A stretch of DNA of 7,268 bases from Anaerolineales bacterium UBA3071. GTDB taxonomy: Bacteria > Chloroflexota > Anaerolineae > UBA3071. The DNA is taken from assembly GCA_002366755.1 (NCBI GenBank), contig DFBV01000012.1, positions 1 through 7,268 on the forward strand. Reading direction: 5' to 3'. Positions 1 to 5,495 of the stretch are shown one piece after another. Position 1 is the first letter of the stretch, and each line of letters starts with the position of its first letter. Under the pieces are notes generated by a model. That model saw nothing but the letters and a program-made list of their open reading frames with translations. It ran no database searches and was not told the DNA's origin. Position numbers and translations under genes: made by a program.

Positions 1-799
1 CCAGCCCGGCGTGGTAGTGACGGGCATTGATCCCCAGCATCTGACGGGCGAAGTCGGCTACCTCTTCAGCGTCCCGCCGCGTGCCCACGTAGATGATGCC
101 CGCGCCATCGGCTTCCCGCAGAAGCTCTTGCAGCGAGCGCAGCCTGTCGGCGGGGCCTGGCGTGTAGCGCACCTCGAAGGTCAGGTTGGGGCGGTTGAAG
201 CCGGTGACCACCCGCCCGGCGTCGCCGAGGCCCAGTTGGCACACGATGTCTTCTTGCACCTGCGGCGTGGCCGTGGCGGTGAGCGCCACCGTCACCGGCA
301 AGCCCATGGTCTCGCGGGCGGGGCCGATGTGCAGGTAGTCGGGACGGAAGTCGTGGCCCCACTGGGAGATGCAGTGCGCTTCGTCCACGGCCAGCAGCCC
401 TACCGACACGCCAGCTAATGCCTCCCGAAAGGCCCGGCTGCGCAGCCGCTCGGGGGCGACATAGACCAGCCGGTAGTCTCCTTGGGACATGGCCTGCAAG
501 CGGCGCTGTTGCTCAGCGCGGGACATGGTGCTGTTGATGAACGTGGTGGACACGCCGCAAGCGGTGAGACCGTCCACCTGGTCTTTCATCAAGGCAATGA
601 GGGGAGAGATGACCAAGGTGATACCCGGTCGCAGCAGAGCAGCCAGTTGGTAGATGAGAGATTTGCCAGCGCCTGTGGGCATGACCACCAGCGTATGCTG
701 CCCGGCCAGGATGTGCTCCAGTGCCTCCGCCTGCCCCGGCCGGAAGCCCTCGAAGCCGAAACGGGTGTGCAGCAAAGAGAGAGCATTCTGTTTTGACAT
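1..799 (-). CDS. recQ: ATP-dependent DNA helicase RecQ, N-terminal 266 residues (partial)
   Basis: RecQ is a superfamily 2, 3'-to-5' DNA helicase acting in recombination and replication-fork repair. The reading frame is open from the ATG at 799 to the window edge, giving 266 residues of a protein that usually has 500-700. Seen in order: motif 0 (FRPGQ, residues 19-23), Walker A (PTGAGKS, 41-47), motif Ia (SPLIALMKDQ, 65-74), Walker B DEAH (139-142) followed directly by the RecQ-specific aromatic-rich loop (CISQWGHDFRPDY, 143-155), motif III (ALTATAT, 172-178), and the start of the second RecA-like domain with IIYVGTRR (235-242) and YHAG (262-265). The zinc-binding, winged-helix and HRDC regions would lie outside the window, so whether they exist is unknown. 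The start is supported by AGGAGG at 805-810, five bases upstream. The gene is divergent from galE, whose predicted -35 box overlaps this start codon. Confidence 0.96.
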   Translation of the reverse strand, partial: MSKQNALSLLHTRFGFEGFRPGQAEALEHILAGQHTLVVMPTGAGKSLIYQLAALLRPGITLVISPLIALMKDQVDGLTACGVSTTFINSTMSRAEQQRRLQAMSQGDYRLVYVAPERLRSRAFREALAGVSVGLLAVDEAHCISQWGHDFRPDYLHIGPARETMGLPVTVALTATATPQVQEDIVCQLGLGDAGRVVTGFNRPNLTFEVRYTPGPADRLRSLQELLREADGAGIIYVGTRRDAEEVADFARQMLGINARHYHAGL

Positions 800-820
800 C
801 TTCGCCTCCTGCGGTACAAT
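793..820 (+). promoter_or_regulatory. Predicted sigma70 promoter for galE
   Basis: A perfect -35 box TTGACA (793-798) is followed by a 16-bp spacer and the -10 box TACAAT (815-820), one base off consensus. Transcription would start near 827 and give galE a leader of about 118 nt holding the octamer hairpin. The -35 box overlaps the recQ start codon (797-799 on the other strand), and the spacer contains the recQ ribosome binding site. Prediction from sequence only. Confidence 0.7.
805..810 (-). promoter_or_regulatory. Ribosome binding site of recQ
   Basis: AGGAGG on the minus strand, five bases before the ATG at 799. It is the only perfect Shine-Dalgarno sequence among the gene starts of the window and fixes the recQ start. 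Confidence 0.85.
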
Positions 821-828
821 GGAGCGGG

Positions 829-909
829 AAGTAGACAAGCAAACAAGTAGACAAGTAGACAAGGATGTGCCCCCTTGTCTACTTGTGTACTTTTCTACTT
901 GTGTACTTG
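829..909. repeat. Paired inverted arrays of an 8-bp repeat, potential 36-bp hairpin
   Basis: On the minus strand, 863 down to 832 is four tandem octamers: three copies of CTTGTCTA and one CTTGTTTG, ending in CTTC. On the plus strand, 874-905 is four more: CTTGTCTA, two copies of CTTGTGTA and one CTTTTCTA, ending in CTTG. Because the arrays face each other, 829-864 can pair with 873-908 (31 of 36 positions) around an 8-nt loop at 865-872. The inner 14 bp (851-864 with 873-886) are perfect. No U-run follows either arm, so it is not a standard intrinsic terminator. If galE is transcribed from the promoter at 793-820, the whole structure lies in its leader RNA. The same octamer family recurs at 2859-2910. 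Confidence 0.9.
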
Positions 910-944
910 CCCCCAAAGAGCTCACGGAAAAGGAAAGGGAAACC

Positions 945-1937
945 ATGACCATCCTCGTGACCGGCGGTGCCGGCTACATCGGCAGCCACACTGTGGCAGA
1001 ATTGCAGCGACAAGGGTACGACGTCGTCGTCTTCGACAATCTGGAGCACGGACACCGGGAAGCGGTGCGCGGTTGCCCGTTCATCCTCGGCGATCTGCTC
1101 AACCCCGATGACATCGGCCGCGCCTTCGACGAGCACGACATCGGGGGGGTGATTCACTTCGCCGCCTACGTCGAGGTGGACGAGTCCATGCGCAATCCCA
1201 CCAAGTACTTCCGCAACAACGTCCAGGGCACAGTCAACCTGGCCGCAGCCATGGCCGAGCATGGCGTCAAGCAAATCGTCTTCTCATCCTCCTGCTCGGT
1301 CTACGGCCAGCCGGAGGTCGTGCCAATCACCGAAGAGGAAAGCCAGAAGCCAGAGAGCGTCTACGGGGTCTCCAAGCTCATGGCCGAGCAGGTGCTCCGG
1401 TGGTTCGACGTCTGTCACGGCCTCAGGCATGTGGCCCTGCGCTACTTCAACGCTTCGGGCGCGGCTGCCGACGGCAGCCTGGGCGACGAGTACAAGCCGG
1501 CTACCCGCATCATCCCGGTGCTAATGGAATACCTCCTGGGCCAACGGCCCCGCTTCTTCATCAACGGCGACGGCTACGCTACCCCCGATGGCACCTGCAT
1601 CCGCGACTACATCCACGTGGACGATCTGGCCACGGCGCACGTGGCGGCACTGCGCTATCTCGCCGCTGGCAGCCCCAGCGCTGCCTTCAATCTGGGCACC
1701 GGCCAGGGATACAGCAACCTCGAAATCGTGAACACGGTACGGCAGATCACAGAGCTCGATTTCGAGGTAGAGGTCGGCCCCCGCCGCCCTGGCGACCCGC
1801 CCATGGTCTGGGCCGACAACCGCAAGGCCCGCCGCGAGTTGGGCTGGGAGCCGCACTACGGTCTACGAGAGATCATTGAGCACGCCTGGCGTTGGCACAG
1901 CAGTCACCCTGACGGATATGGCCAAGGAGGGCCGTAG
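945..1937 (+). CDS. galE: UDP-glucose 4-epimerase GalE
   Basis: This NAD-dependent short-chain dehydrogenase interconverts UDP-glucose and UDP-galactose in the cytoplasm, feeding galactose use and polysaccharide synthesis. At 330 residues it has the usual GalE length. Seen: the Rossmann motif GGAGYIG (7-13), HFAA (71-74), the serine-containing motif SSSCSVYG (114-121), the catalytic YxxxK pair Y140/K144, LRYFNASGA (165-173), the family signature TPDGTCIRDYIHVDDLA (213-229) and FNLGTGQGYSN (248-258). The frame is open upstream to 654, but that stretch is antisense to recQ and crosses the octamer arrays. The ATG at 945 is chosen because the protein then begins directly with the first beta strand (MTILVTGG), preceded by a purine-rich GGAAAGGGA at 932-940. 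It stands alone on this strand and converges on the prepilin peptidase gene. A related UDP-sugar epimerase specificity cannot be excluded from sequence. Confidence 0.95.
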   Translation: MTILVTGGAGYIGSHTVAELQRQGYDVVVFDNLEHGHREAVRGCPFILGDLLNPDDIGRAFDEHDIGGVIHFAAYVEVDESMRNPTKYFRNNVQGTVNLAAAMAEHGVKQIVFSSSCSVYGQPEVVPITEEESQKPESVYGVSKLMAEQVLRWFDVCHGLRHVALRYFNASGAAADGSLGDEYKPATRIIPVLMEYLLGQRPRFFINGDGYATPDGTCIRDYIHVDDLATAHVAALRYLAAGSPSAAFNLGTGQGYSNLEIVNTVRQITELDFEVEVGPRRPGDPPMVWADNRKARRELGWEPHYGLREIIEHAWRWHSSHPDGYGQGGP

Positions 1938-1991
1938 CTTCGCAGGCAGCATACCGGAAAGGGCAAGCGATTGCAATTGTCAGGTTCAGAC

Positions 1992-2044
1992 GGTTCGGGT
2001 TCCAAGTTCAGGCTGCGGAGTTCGGCGCTGTGCCCCGAACCCTG
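1992..2044. repeat. GTTCGG-family intergenic repeat with a small hairpin
   Basis: The 112-bp gap between the convergent galE and prepilin peptidase genes is built from variants of GTTCGG and GTTCAGG. A compact hairpin is visible: GTTCGG at 2020-2025 pairs with CCGAAC at 2035-2040, with one internal C-C mismatch, two further GC pairs and a 3-nt loop. An alternative longer pairing joins 1992-1999 to 2034-2041. There is no T-run, so a role as a bidirectional terminator is possible but unproven. A block with the same words, including the shared ten bases CAGGGTTCGG (minus strand here), occurs at 6163-6204. Confidence 0.6.
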
Positions 2045-2049
2045 AGCTT

Positions 2050-2808
2050 TCAGGCTCCGAGCAGCAACACGGTGGCGGCTCCGGCGGCCAGGAAGGGACC
2101 GTAGGGCATTGTCTGGCCCCGATGGTACTGCCGGCGCGAGAGTCGCACGACGATGAGCGCTCCAGCGACAACCGCCGCTGCCAACATCCCCAGGCTCAAG
2201 GCGACGACGACGCCCGGCCAGCCAGTCACCAGTCCTACAAAGGTCGCCAACTTCACGTCGCCGCCGCCCAGCGCCCTCGGCGACAGGCCCGCTCCACCGT
2301 CTTTGCGTCCGAGCAACGCCGCGAAGCCCACACCCACCCCGTACAGCACCAGAAAGAGGACGAACGCCCCCGCCCCACCGAGCAGCGCGCTCCGCCAGTC
2401 ACCAGGCGGGCGCACAAACGCGCCGAGCAGCGCCAGCCCCAGCGCCGGGTACATCGCCACGTTGGGGATGCGGCGCTGCTCCAAATCGGTGATCGTGAGG
2501 AGCAGGAGGATGAACAGGTAGGCAGCCAGGAAGGCGGTCTCCAGCGGGGGCAAATGGCCATTCGCTCCTACTGGCCGCTGCCAGAGGAGCGGCAGACCCA
2601 CCGTGCAGGTCAGCTCCACCAGCAGCGGACGCAGCGGCAGCGGCGCGGTGCAGCCTGGGCACGTTCCCTTGCGTCGCAAATAGGCAACGACAGCCCAGGC
2701 CCCACTGTAATCCCGCCGCCGTCCGCAGTAGGCACACGTTGCCCCTCGCGGTGCCAGATAGTCGGCAAGGCGGTTGAGCTCCACGCCCGCCAGAAGACCG
2801 AGAATCAC
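2050..2808 (-). CDS. Prepilin peptidase (A24 family, leader peptidase / N-methyltransferase type)
   Basis: This inner-membrane aspartic protease cleaves, and in bifunctional forms N-methylates, type IV pilin-like precursors. With the GTG at 2808 as start it has 252 residues. Both catalytic aspartates are visible in their family contexts: D108 in TDLEQRRIPN and D184 in GGGDVKLATFVG. The N-terminal cytoplasmic domain keeps its two cysteine pairs (C25/C28 as CAYC, C50/C53 as CPGC), so it resembles the bifunctional PilD type. The C-terminal MPYGPFLAAG matches the family. Several hydrophobic segments cover residues 90-252. The first helix motif, usually GSFLNVVIYRLP-like, reads AGVELNRLADYLAP here, which is divergent. 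The start is uncertain: the frame stays open to 2952, but that extension is encoded by the octamer and heptamer repeats and overlaps the divergent gene. GTG at 2859 is another option, and I see no ribosome binding site for any of them. No pilin gene is nearby. Confidence 0.9.
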   Translation of the reverse strand: MILGLLAGVELNRLADYLAPRGATCAYCGRRRDYSGAWAVVAYLRRKGTCPGCTAPLPLRPLLVELTCTVGLPLLWQRPVGANGHLPPLETAFLAAYLFILLLLTITDLEQRRIPNVAMYPALGLALLGAFVRPPGDWRSALLGGAGAFVLFLVLYGVGVGFAALLGRKDGGAGLSPRALGGGDVKLATFVGLVTGWPGVVVALSLGMLAAAVVAGALIVVRLSRRQYHRGQTMPYGPFLAAGAATVLLLGA

Positions 2809-2818
2809 GGAGAACGGG

Positions 2819-2839
2819 TATTGGATATTGGATATTGGA
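2819..2839. repeat. Tandem heptamer TATTGGA, three perfect copies
   Basis: Three exact head-to-tail copies of TATTGGA lie ten bases upstream of the GTG chosen for the prepilin peptidase. They are AT-richer than the surroundings and could help melting near a promoter of that gene, but I could not identify a convincing -35/-10 pair. Confidence 0.85.
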
Positions 2840-2858
2840 AGCAACAGAGGCCGCGACA

Positions 2859-2910
2859 CTTGTTTCCTTGTTTCCTTGTTTCCTTGTTTCCTTGTGTACT
2901 TGTCTACTTC
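2859..2910 (+). repeat. Direct array of the 8-bp repeat (CTTGTTTC / CTTGTGTA / CTTGTCTA)
   Basis: Four copies of CTTGTTTC (2859-2890) are followed by CTTGTGTA (2891-2898), CTTGTCTA (2899-2906) and a terminal CTTC (2907-2910). Unit length and units match the arrays at 829-909, and the 3' end has the same layout as the minus-strand array there: CTTGTCTA, then CTTCCC. There is no inverted partner here. It ends seven bases before the -35 box of the membrane protein gene promoter. Confidence 0.92.
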
Positions 2911-2916
2911 CCCCAG

Positions 2917-2944
2917 TTGACAAATACGACAAATGGGATAGAAT
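2917..2944 (+). promoter_or_regulatory. Predicted sigma70 promoter giving a leaderless or near-leaderless mRNA
   Basis: Perfect -35 TTGACA (2917-2922), 16-bp spacer, -10 TAGAAT (2939-2944). The ATG of the membrane protein gene is at 2951, six bases after the -10 box, so transcription is expected to begin on or next to the start codon. No Shine-Dalgarno sequence would then be present in the mRNA. Confidence 0.7.
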
Positions 2945-2950
2945 GACGGC

Positions 2951-3763
2951 ATGGTAGATTACCGCGACCGCATCAGCGTGGCCGTCTGGATCGTGCTGTT
3001 GGGATTGACCGCCACGCTCTTGGTGAAGATGCCCAGCACCACGCTGGTCTGGATTGCCTTCGGCTCCCCCCTCAGCGTGGAGCTTTCGACCAATATGCTG
3101 CTGGGCGCACTGCTTGTCGCCCTGACCGCCAGCGGCACCGAAGCCGTGGTTCGGGCCCATCCGCTGGCGCGGGAGGGACGGCTGCGGAACCGCTGGATCC
3201 TCTGGGCACTGCCCTGCGCGGTCGTCTCCGTGGCTGCTTTGCTGCTGCCCACGGCTCCCACGCGACTAAACTGGCTGGTCGGTCTGGCGTTGACAGGGAT
3301 CGCTGTGGCCCTGACCTTGGCCGCCACGTTCCATGCCATGGCGCGGGAAACGCCCGCCTGCCGCACCGCCCGCATCGTCCTTAGCGTGCTGACCTATGTT
3401 ACGGTCCTGCTCCTTTTCCTCGTCGTCTACCGCCAGCGGGCCCGCAGCCTCGTCTCGGCCACACTGATTGTGGGCATCAGCGCTTTGTTGGCGCTGGAGC
3501 TGCTGCGCGGCACGGGGCGCCCCCTGCGCCTCGTTGCCGTCCATGCTCTCATCGTCGGTGCGGTGTTGGGCGAGGCCACCTGGGCCCTGAACTACTGGCG
3601 GATACCAGGTTTGACAGGTGGGCTGCTGCTCCTGCTGGGCTTCTATCTGCTGGTAGGACTGGCTTACCAAGGACTGCTGCGGCGACTCACCCCGCGAGTG
3701 TTGTTGGAATTCGGGCTCGTGGCGACGATGAGCCTGGCGCTCATTTGGCTCTTCGCTCCCTGA
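2951..3763 (+). CDS. Polytopic integral membrane protein, possibly DUF5656-like
   Basis: The product is 270 residues and strongly hydrophobic, with about eight or nine predicted membrane segments, roughly at residues 8-25, 45-62, 82-100, 107-128, 142-160, 168-185, 194-210, 221-240 and 250-268. It has short charged loops such as HPLAREGRLRNR (70-81) and RQRARS (161-166). There is no cleavable signal peptide, no catalytic motif I recognise and no transporter signature. Layout and composition remind me of the DUF5656 membrane proteins, but this is a weak family guess and the function is unknown. The conserved-looking patch GEATWALNYW (207-216) between two helices is a candidate functional loop. 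The gene is divergent from the prepilin peptidase and has its own promoter right at the ATG. It ends 34 bp before the converging cyclodeaminase-family gene; that gap shows no clear terminator. Confidence 0.85.
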   Translation: MVDYRDRISVAVWIVLLGLTATLLVKMPSTTLVWIAFGSPLSVELSTNMLLGALLVALTASGTEAVVRAHPLAREGRLRNRWILWALPCAVVSVAALLLPTAPTRLNWLVGLALTGIAVALTLAATFHAMARETPACRTARIVLSVLTYVTVLLLFLVVYRQRARSLVSATLIVGISALLALELLRGTGRPLRLVAVHALIVGAVLGEATWALNYWRIPGLTGGLLLLLGFYLLVGLAYQGLLRRLTPRVLLEFGLVATMSLALIWLFAP

Positions 3764-3797
3764 GACCCGATCCGATGATAGGCGCAGAGGCGACTCC

Positions 3798-4787
3798 TTA
3801 CAGCTCGACTTCCGTCCCCAGGCCAAGCCGCCGCGCCGCGGCGACAACCGCTTGTCCCACGCTCACATCCTGCACAGCGTTGCCCACAGACTTGAAATAG
3901 GTGATCTCATCCGGCGAACTCCGGCCGTCCGCCCGGCCGGCGGCGATTTCGCCCAACTCTGTCCACGCTTCAGCCGTGGGGATCAGCCCCTGGCCCAGAG
4001 GGATGATGAGATCGCCGGCCTCGGCCAGGCAGGCGGAGCGGCTGTCCACGACGATGCGCCCTGTCCGCAGCCCTGCCACGTCCACCTCCTGCATCGCTGG
4101 GGTGAAAGCTCCGACACCGTTGATGTGCGTCCCAGGTCGCACGTCGCCGCTGTCGAAGACGGGCACGTAGGATGTCGTCGCCGTGCAGATGACATCGGCC
4201 TCCCGCACCGCTCTGGCGGGGGAATCGGCCACTGCCAGGTGCGGTGGCATTCCTGGCTGTCCACGCAGCTCCTGCACGTACTGTTCCGCTGCCTCGACGC
4301 TCACGTCGTACACCCACGCACGCGCAATGTCCCGCACGGCGCAGACTGCCGCCAGTTGCGTGCGACCCTGTGCCCCAGCGCCGAAGATGGCCGCGGTATG
4401 CGCGTCGGGCCGAGCCAGGAAGTCGGTGGCCGCACCGCTGACCGCGCCCGTGCGCAGAGCCGTCAGGTAGGTGCCATTGAGCAGCGCCCTCGGCTGACCG
4501 GTGGCGGAGTCCAGCAACACCACCACGGCGTGGATGGTGGGCAGTCCACGCTCGACATTGTGTGGGAAGACAGACACCACCTTGGCTCCCATCTCGCCGC
4601 TGGCAGCCAGGTACGCGGGCATGAAGAGGGTTACTGCTTCCCGCTCCGGCACTTCCAGCACCGTGCGCAGCGGCACCGTCGTCTGCCCTGCCGAAAGCTG
4701 GGTGAAGGCGTCCTTCACCACTTCGATAGCTTCACGCATGGTTATGGCCTGCTCAACGTCCGACTTCGACAACAGATGTAACTTCAT
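3798..4787 (-). CDS. Ornithine cyclodeaminase / mu-crystallin family protein
   Basis: Members of this NAD(P)-binding family include ornithine cyclodeaminase, archaeal alanine dehydrogenase, and imine or ketimine reductases. The product has 329 residues, typical for the family. Seen: GAKVVSVFPHN (67-77) with the expected substrate-binding lysine K69, GLPT (81-84), LTALRTGAVSGAA (108-120) with R112, the dinucleotide-binding GAGAQG (136-141), INGVGAFTPAMQEVD (222-236), VVDSR (246-250), and the C-terminal signature FKSVGNAVQDV (298-308). In ornithine cyclodeaminase the loop after VG(G/A) carries a catalytic aspartate; here that position appears to be phenylalanine (F228). True cyclodeaminase activity is therefore doubtful and the substrate is left open. 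The ATG at 4787 is preferred over an in-frame TTG at 4811 because AGGAAG lies seven bases before it. rdgB lies 54 bp upstream on the same strand, so the two probably share a transcript. Confidence 0.92.
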   Translation of the reverse strand: MKLHLLSKSDVEQAITMREAIEVVKDAFTQLSAGQTTVPLRTVLEVPEREAVTLFMPAYLAASGEMGAKVVSVFPHNVERGLPTIHAVVVLLDSATGQPRALLNGTYLTALRTGAVSGAATDFLARPDAHTAAIFGAGAQGRTQLAAVCAVRDIARAWVYDVSVEAAEQYVQELRGQPGMPPHLAVADSPARAVREADVICTATTSYVPVFDSGDVRPGTHINGVGAFTPAMQEVDVAGLRTGRIVVDSRSACLAEAGDLIIPLGQGLIPTAEAWTELGEIAAGRADGRSSPDEITYFKSVGNAVQDVSVGQAVVAAARRLGLGTEVEL

Positions 4788-4794
4788 GCTCTCT

Positions 4795-4800
4795 CTTCCT
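4795..4800 (-). promoter_or_regulatory. Ribosome binding site of the cyclodeaminase-family gene
   Basis: AGGAAG on the minus strand, seven bases before the ATG at 4787. It decides that start against the upstream in-frame TTG at 4811, which has no such site. Confidence 0.7.
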
Positions 4801-4823
4801 GACCCGGACAAGCCGGAGCCAAA

Positions 4824-4850
4824 CCGTAGATTACACAGATTTCACTGATT
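4824..4850. repeat. Three tandem 9-bp units, overlapping the end of rdgB
   Basis: On the plus strand the units are CCGTAGATT, ACACAGATT and TCACTGATT, sharing a GATT end and a period of nine. The third unit (4842-4850) encodes, on the minus strand, the last two residues (N, Q) and the TGA stop of rdgB. The repeat fills much of the 54-bp gap before the cyclodeaminase-family gene. Confidence 0.75.
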
Positions 4851-5459
4851 TCTCTTTTCAACCTCCTGTAGCATCCCCCACAACAACCGCTTCGCTGCCC
4901 GCGCCGCCCGCGCGCGATGGCTGATGCGGTTCTTCACCTCGGGTGAGAGTTCGGCCATGGTGCGATCGAACTGCGGCAGGAAGAACACAGGATCGTAGCC
5001 GAAGCCGTGGCTGCCCCTGGGCTCGAAACCGATGATTCCCTCGCAGCGACCGGGGGCGTTACGCACTTCCCCTTCCGGCGTGGTGATGGCCACCACGCAG
5101 CGGAAGCGAGCTGTACGTGCCCCCCAGGGAACGCCATCCAGTTCTCGCAGCAGCTTGCGGTAGCGGTCCTCGTCAGAGGCACCTGGCCCGGCGTAGCGGC
5201 TGGAGCGTATCCCCGGCGCGCCGTCCAGCGCGTCCACTTCCAGCCCGCTGTCGTCGGCCCAGGTCCAGAGACCGGTGGCCTCGGCGTAGGCGGTGGCCTT
5301 CTGCACCGCGTTCTCGGTGAAACTCTTCCCTGTCTCCTCCACGTCGAAATCAACCCCTTCCTCGTCGAGGTAGGTAACATCCAGAGGCAAATCGGCCAGC
5401 AACTGGCGGTATTCCCGCACTTTGCCCGCATTGTGAGTGGCAACCAGCAGTTTGCGCAT
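4842..5459 (-). CDS. rdgB: XTP/dITP pyrophosphatase (RdgB/HAM1 family)
   Basis: This cytoplasmic house-cleaning enzyme hydrolyses non-canonical purine nucleotides (dITP, XTP, ITP) to monophosphate and pyrophosphate, keeping deaminated bases out of DNA and RNA. It has 205 residues, the normal length. Seen: the N-terminal THNAGKVREY (8-17), SFTENAVQKA (46-55), the metal and catalytic site ADDSGLEVDALDGAPG (68-83), RFRC (118-121), GFEPRGSHGFGYDPVFF (144-160), MAELSPEVKNRISHRARA (168-185). All expected signature blocks are present. The ATG at 5459 starts exactly at the first conserved strand (MRKLLVATHN). A strong promoter lies at 5496-5524, with a leader of about 30 nt. The last two codons and the stop sit inside a 9-bp tandem repeat unit. 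It is divergent from tsaE and probably leads a two-gene transcript with the cyclodeaminase-family gene. Confidence 0.97.
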   Translation of the reverse strand: MRKLLVATHNAGKVREYRQLLADLPLDVTYLDEEGVDFDVEETGKSFTENAVQKATAYAEATGLWTWADDSGLEVDALDGAPGIRSSRYAGPGASDEDRYRKLLRELDGVPWGARTARFRCVVAITTPEGEVRNAPGRCEGIIGFEPRGSHGFGYDPVFFLPQFDRTMAELSPEVKNRISHRARAARAAKRLLWGMLQEVEKRNQ

Positions 5460-5495
5460 TGTCCGTCTTCACCGTCTGTTGATATCGTCGCGGCC

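Noticed and set aside
829..909. CRISPR array or intrinsic terminator
   Set aside because: Units are 8 bp with no spacers between them, so it is not CRISPR. The hairpin has no trailing U-run on either strand and lies between divergent genes, where a terminator is not expected.
654..944. In-frame upstream extension of galE (97 extra residues)
   Set aside because: It is antisense to the clear recQ N-terminus, crosses the galE promoter and the octamer arrays, and GalE proteins start at the MTILVTGG-type strand.
1876..2946. Long plus-strand open frame of 356 residues
   Set aside because: It is antisense to the prepilin peptidase, Arg/Gln/Pro-rich with no recognisable domain, and overlaps the galE end. 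A typical shadow in GC-rich DNA.
3764..3797. Terminator between the membrane protein gene and the converging cyclodeaminase-family gene
   Set aside because: The 34-bp gap has no stable inverted repeat and no T-run that I can see.
3852..4781. Plus-strand open frame of 309 residues
   Set aside because: It is antisense to the cyclodeaminase-family gene, whose motifs are complete. The composition is His/Arg/Cys-rich and looks non-coding.
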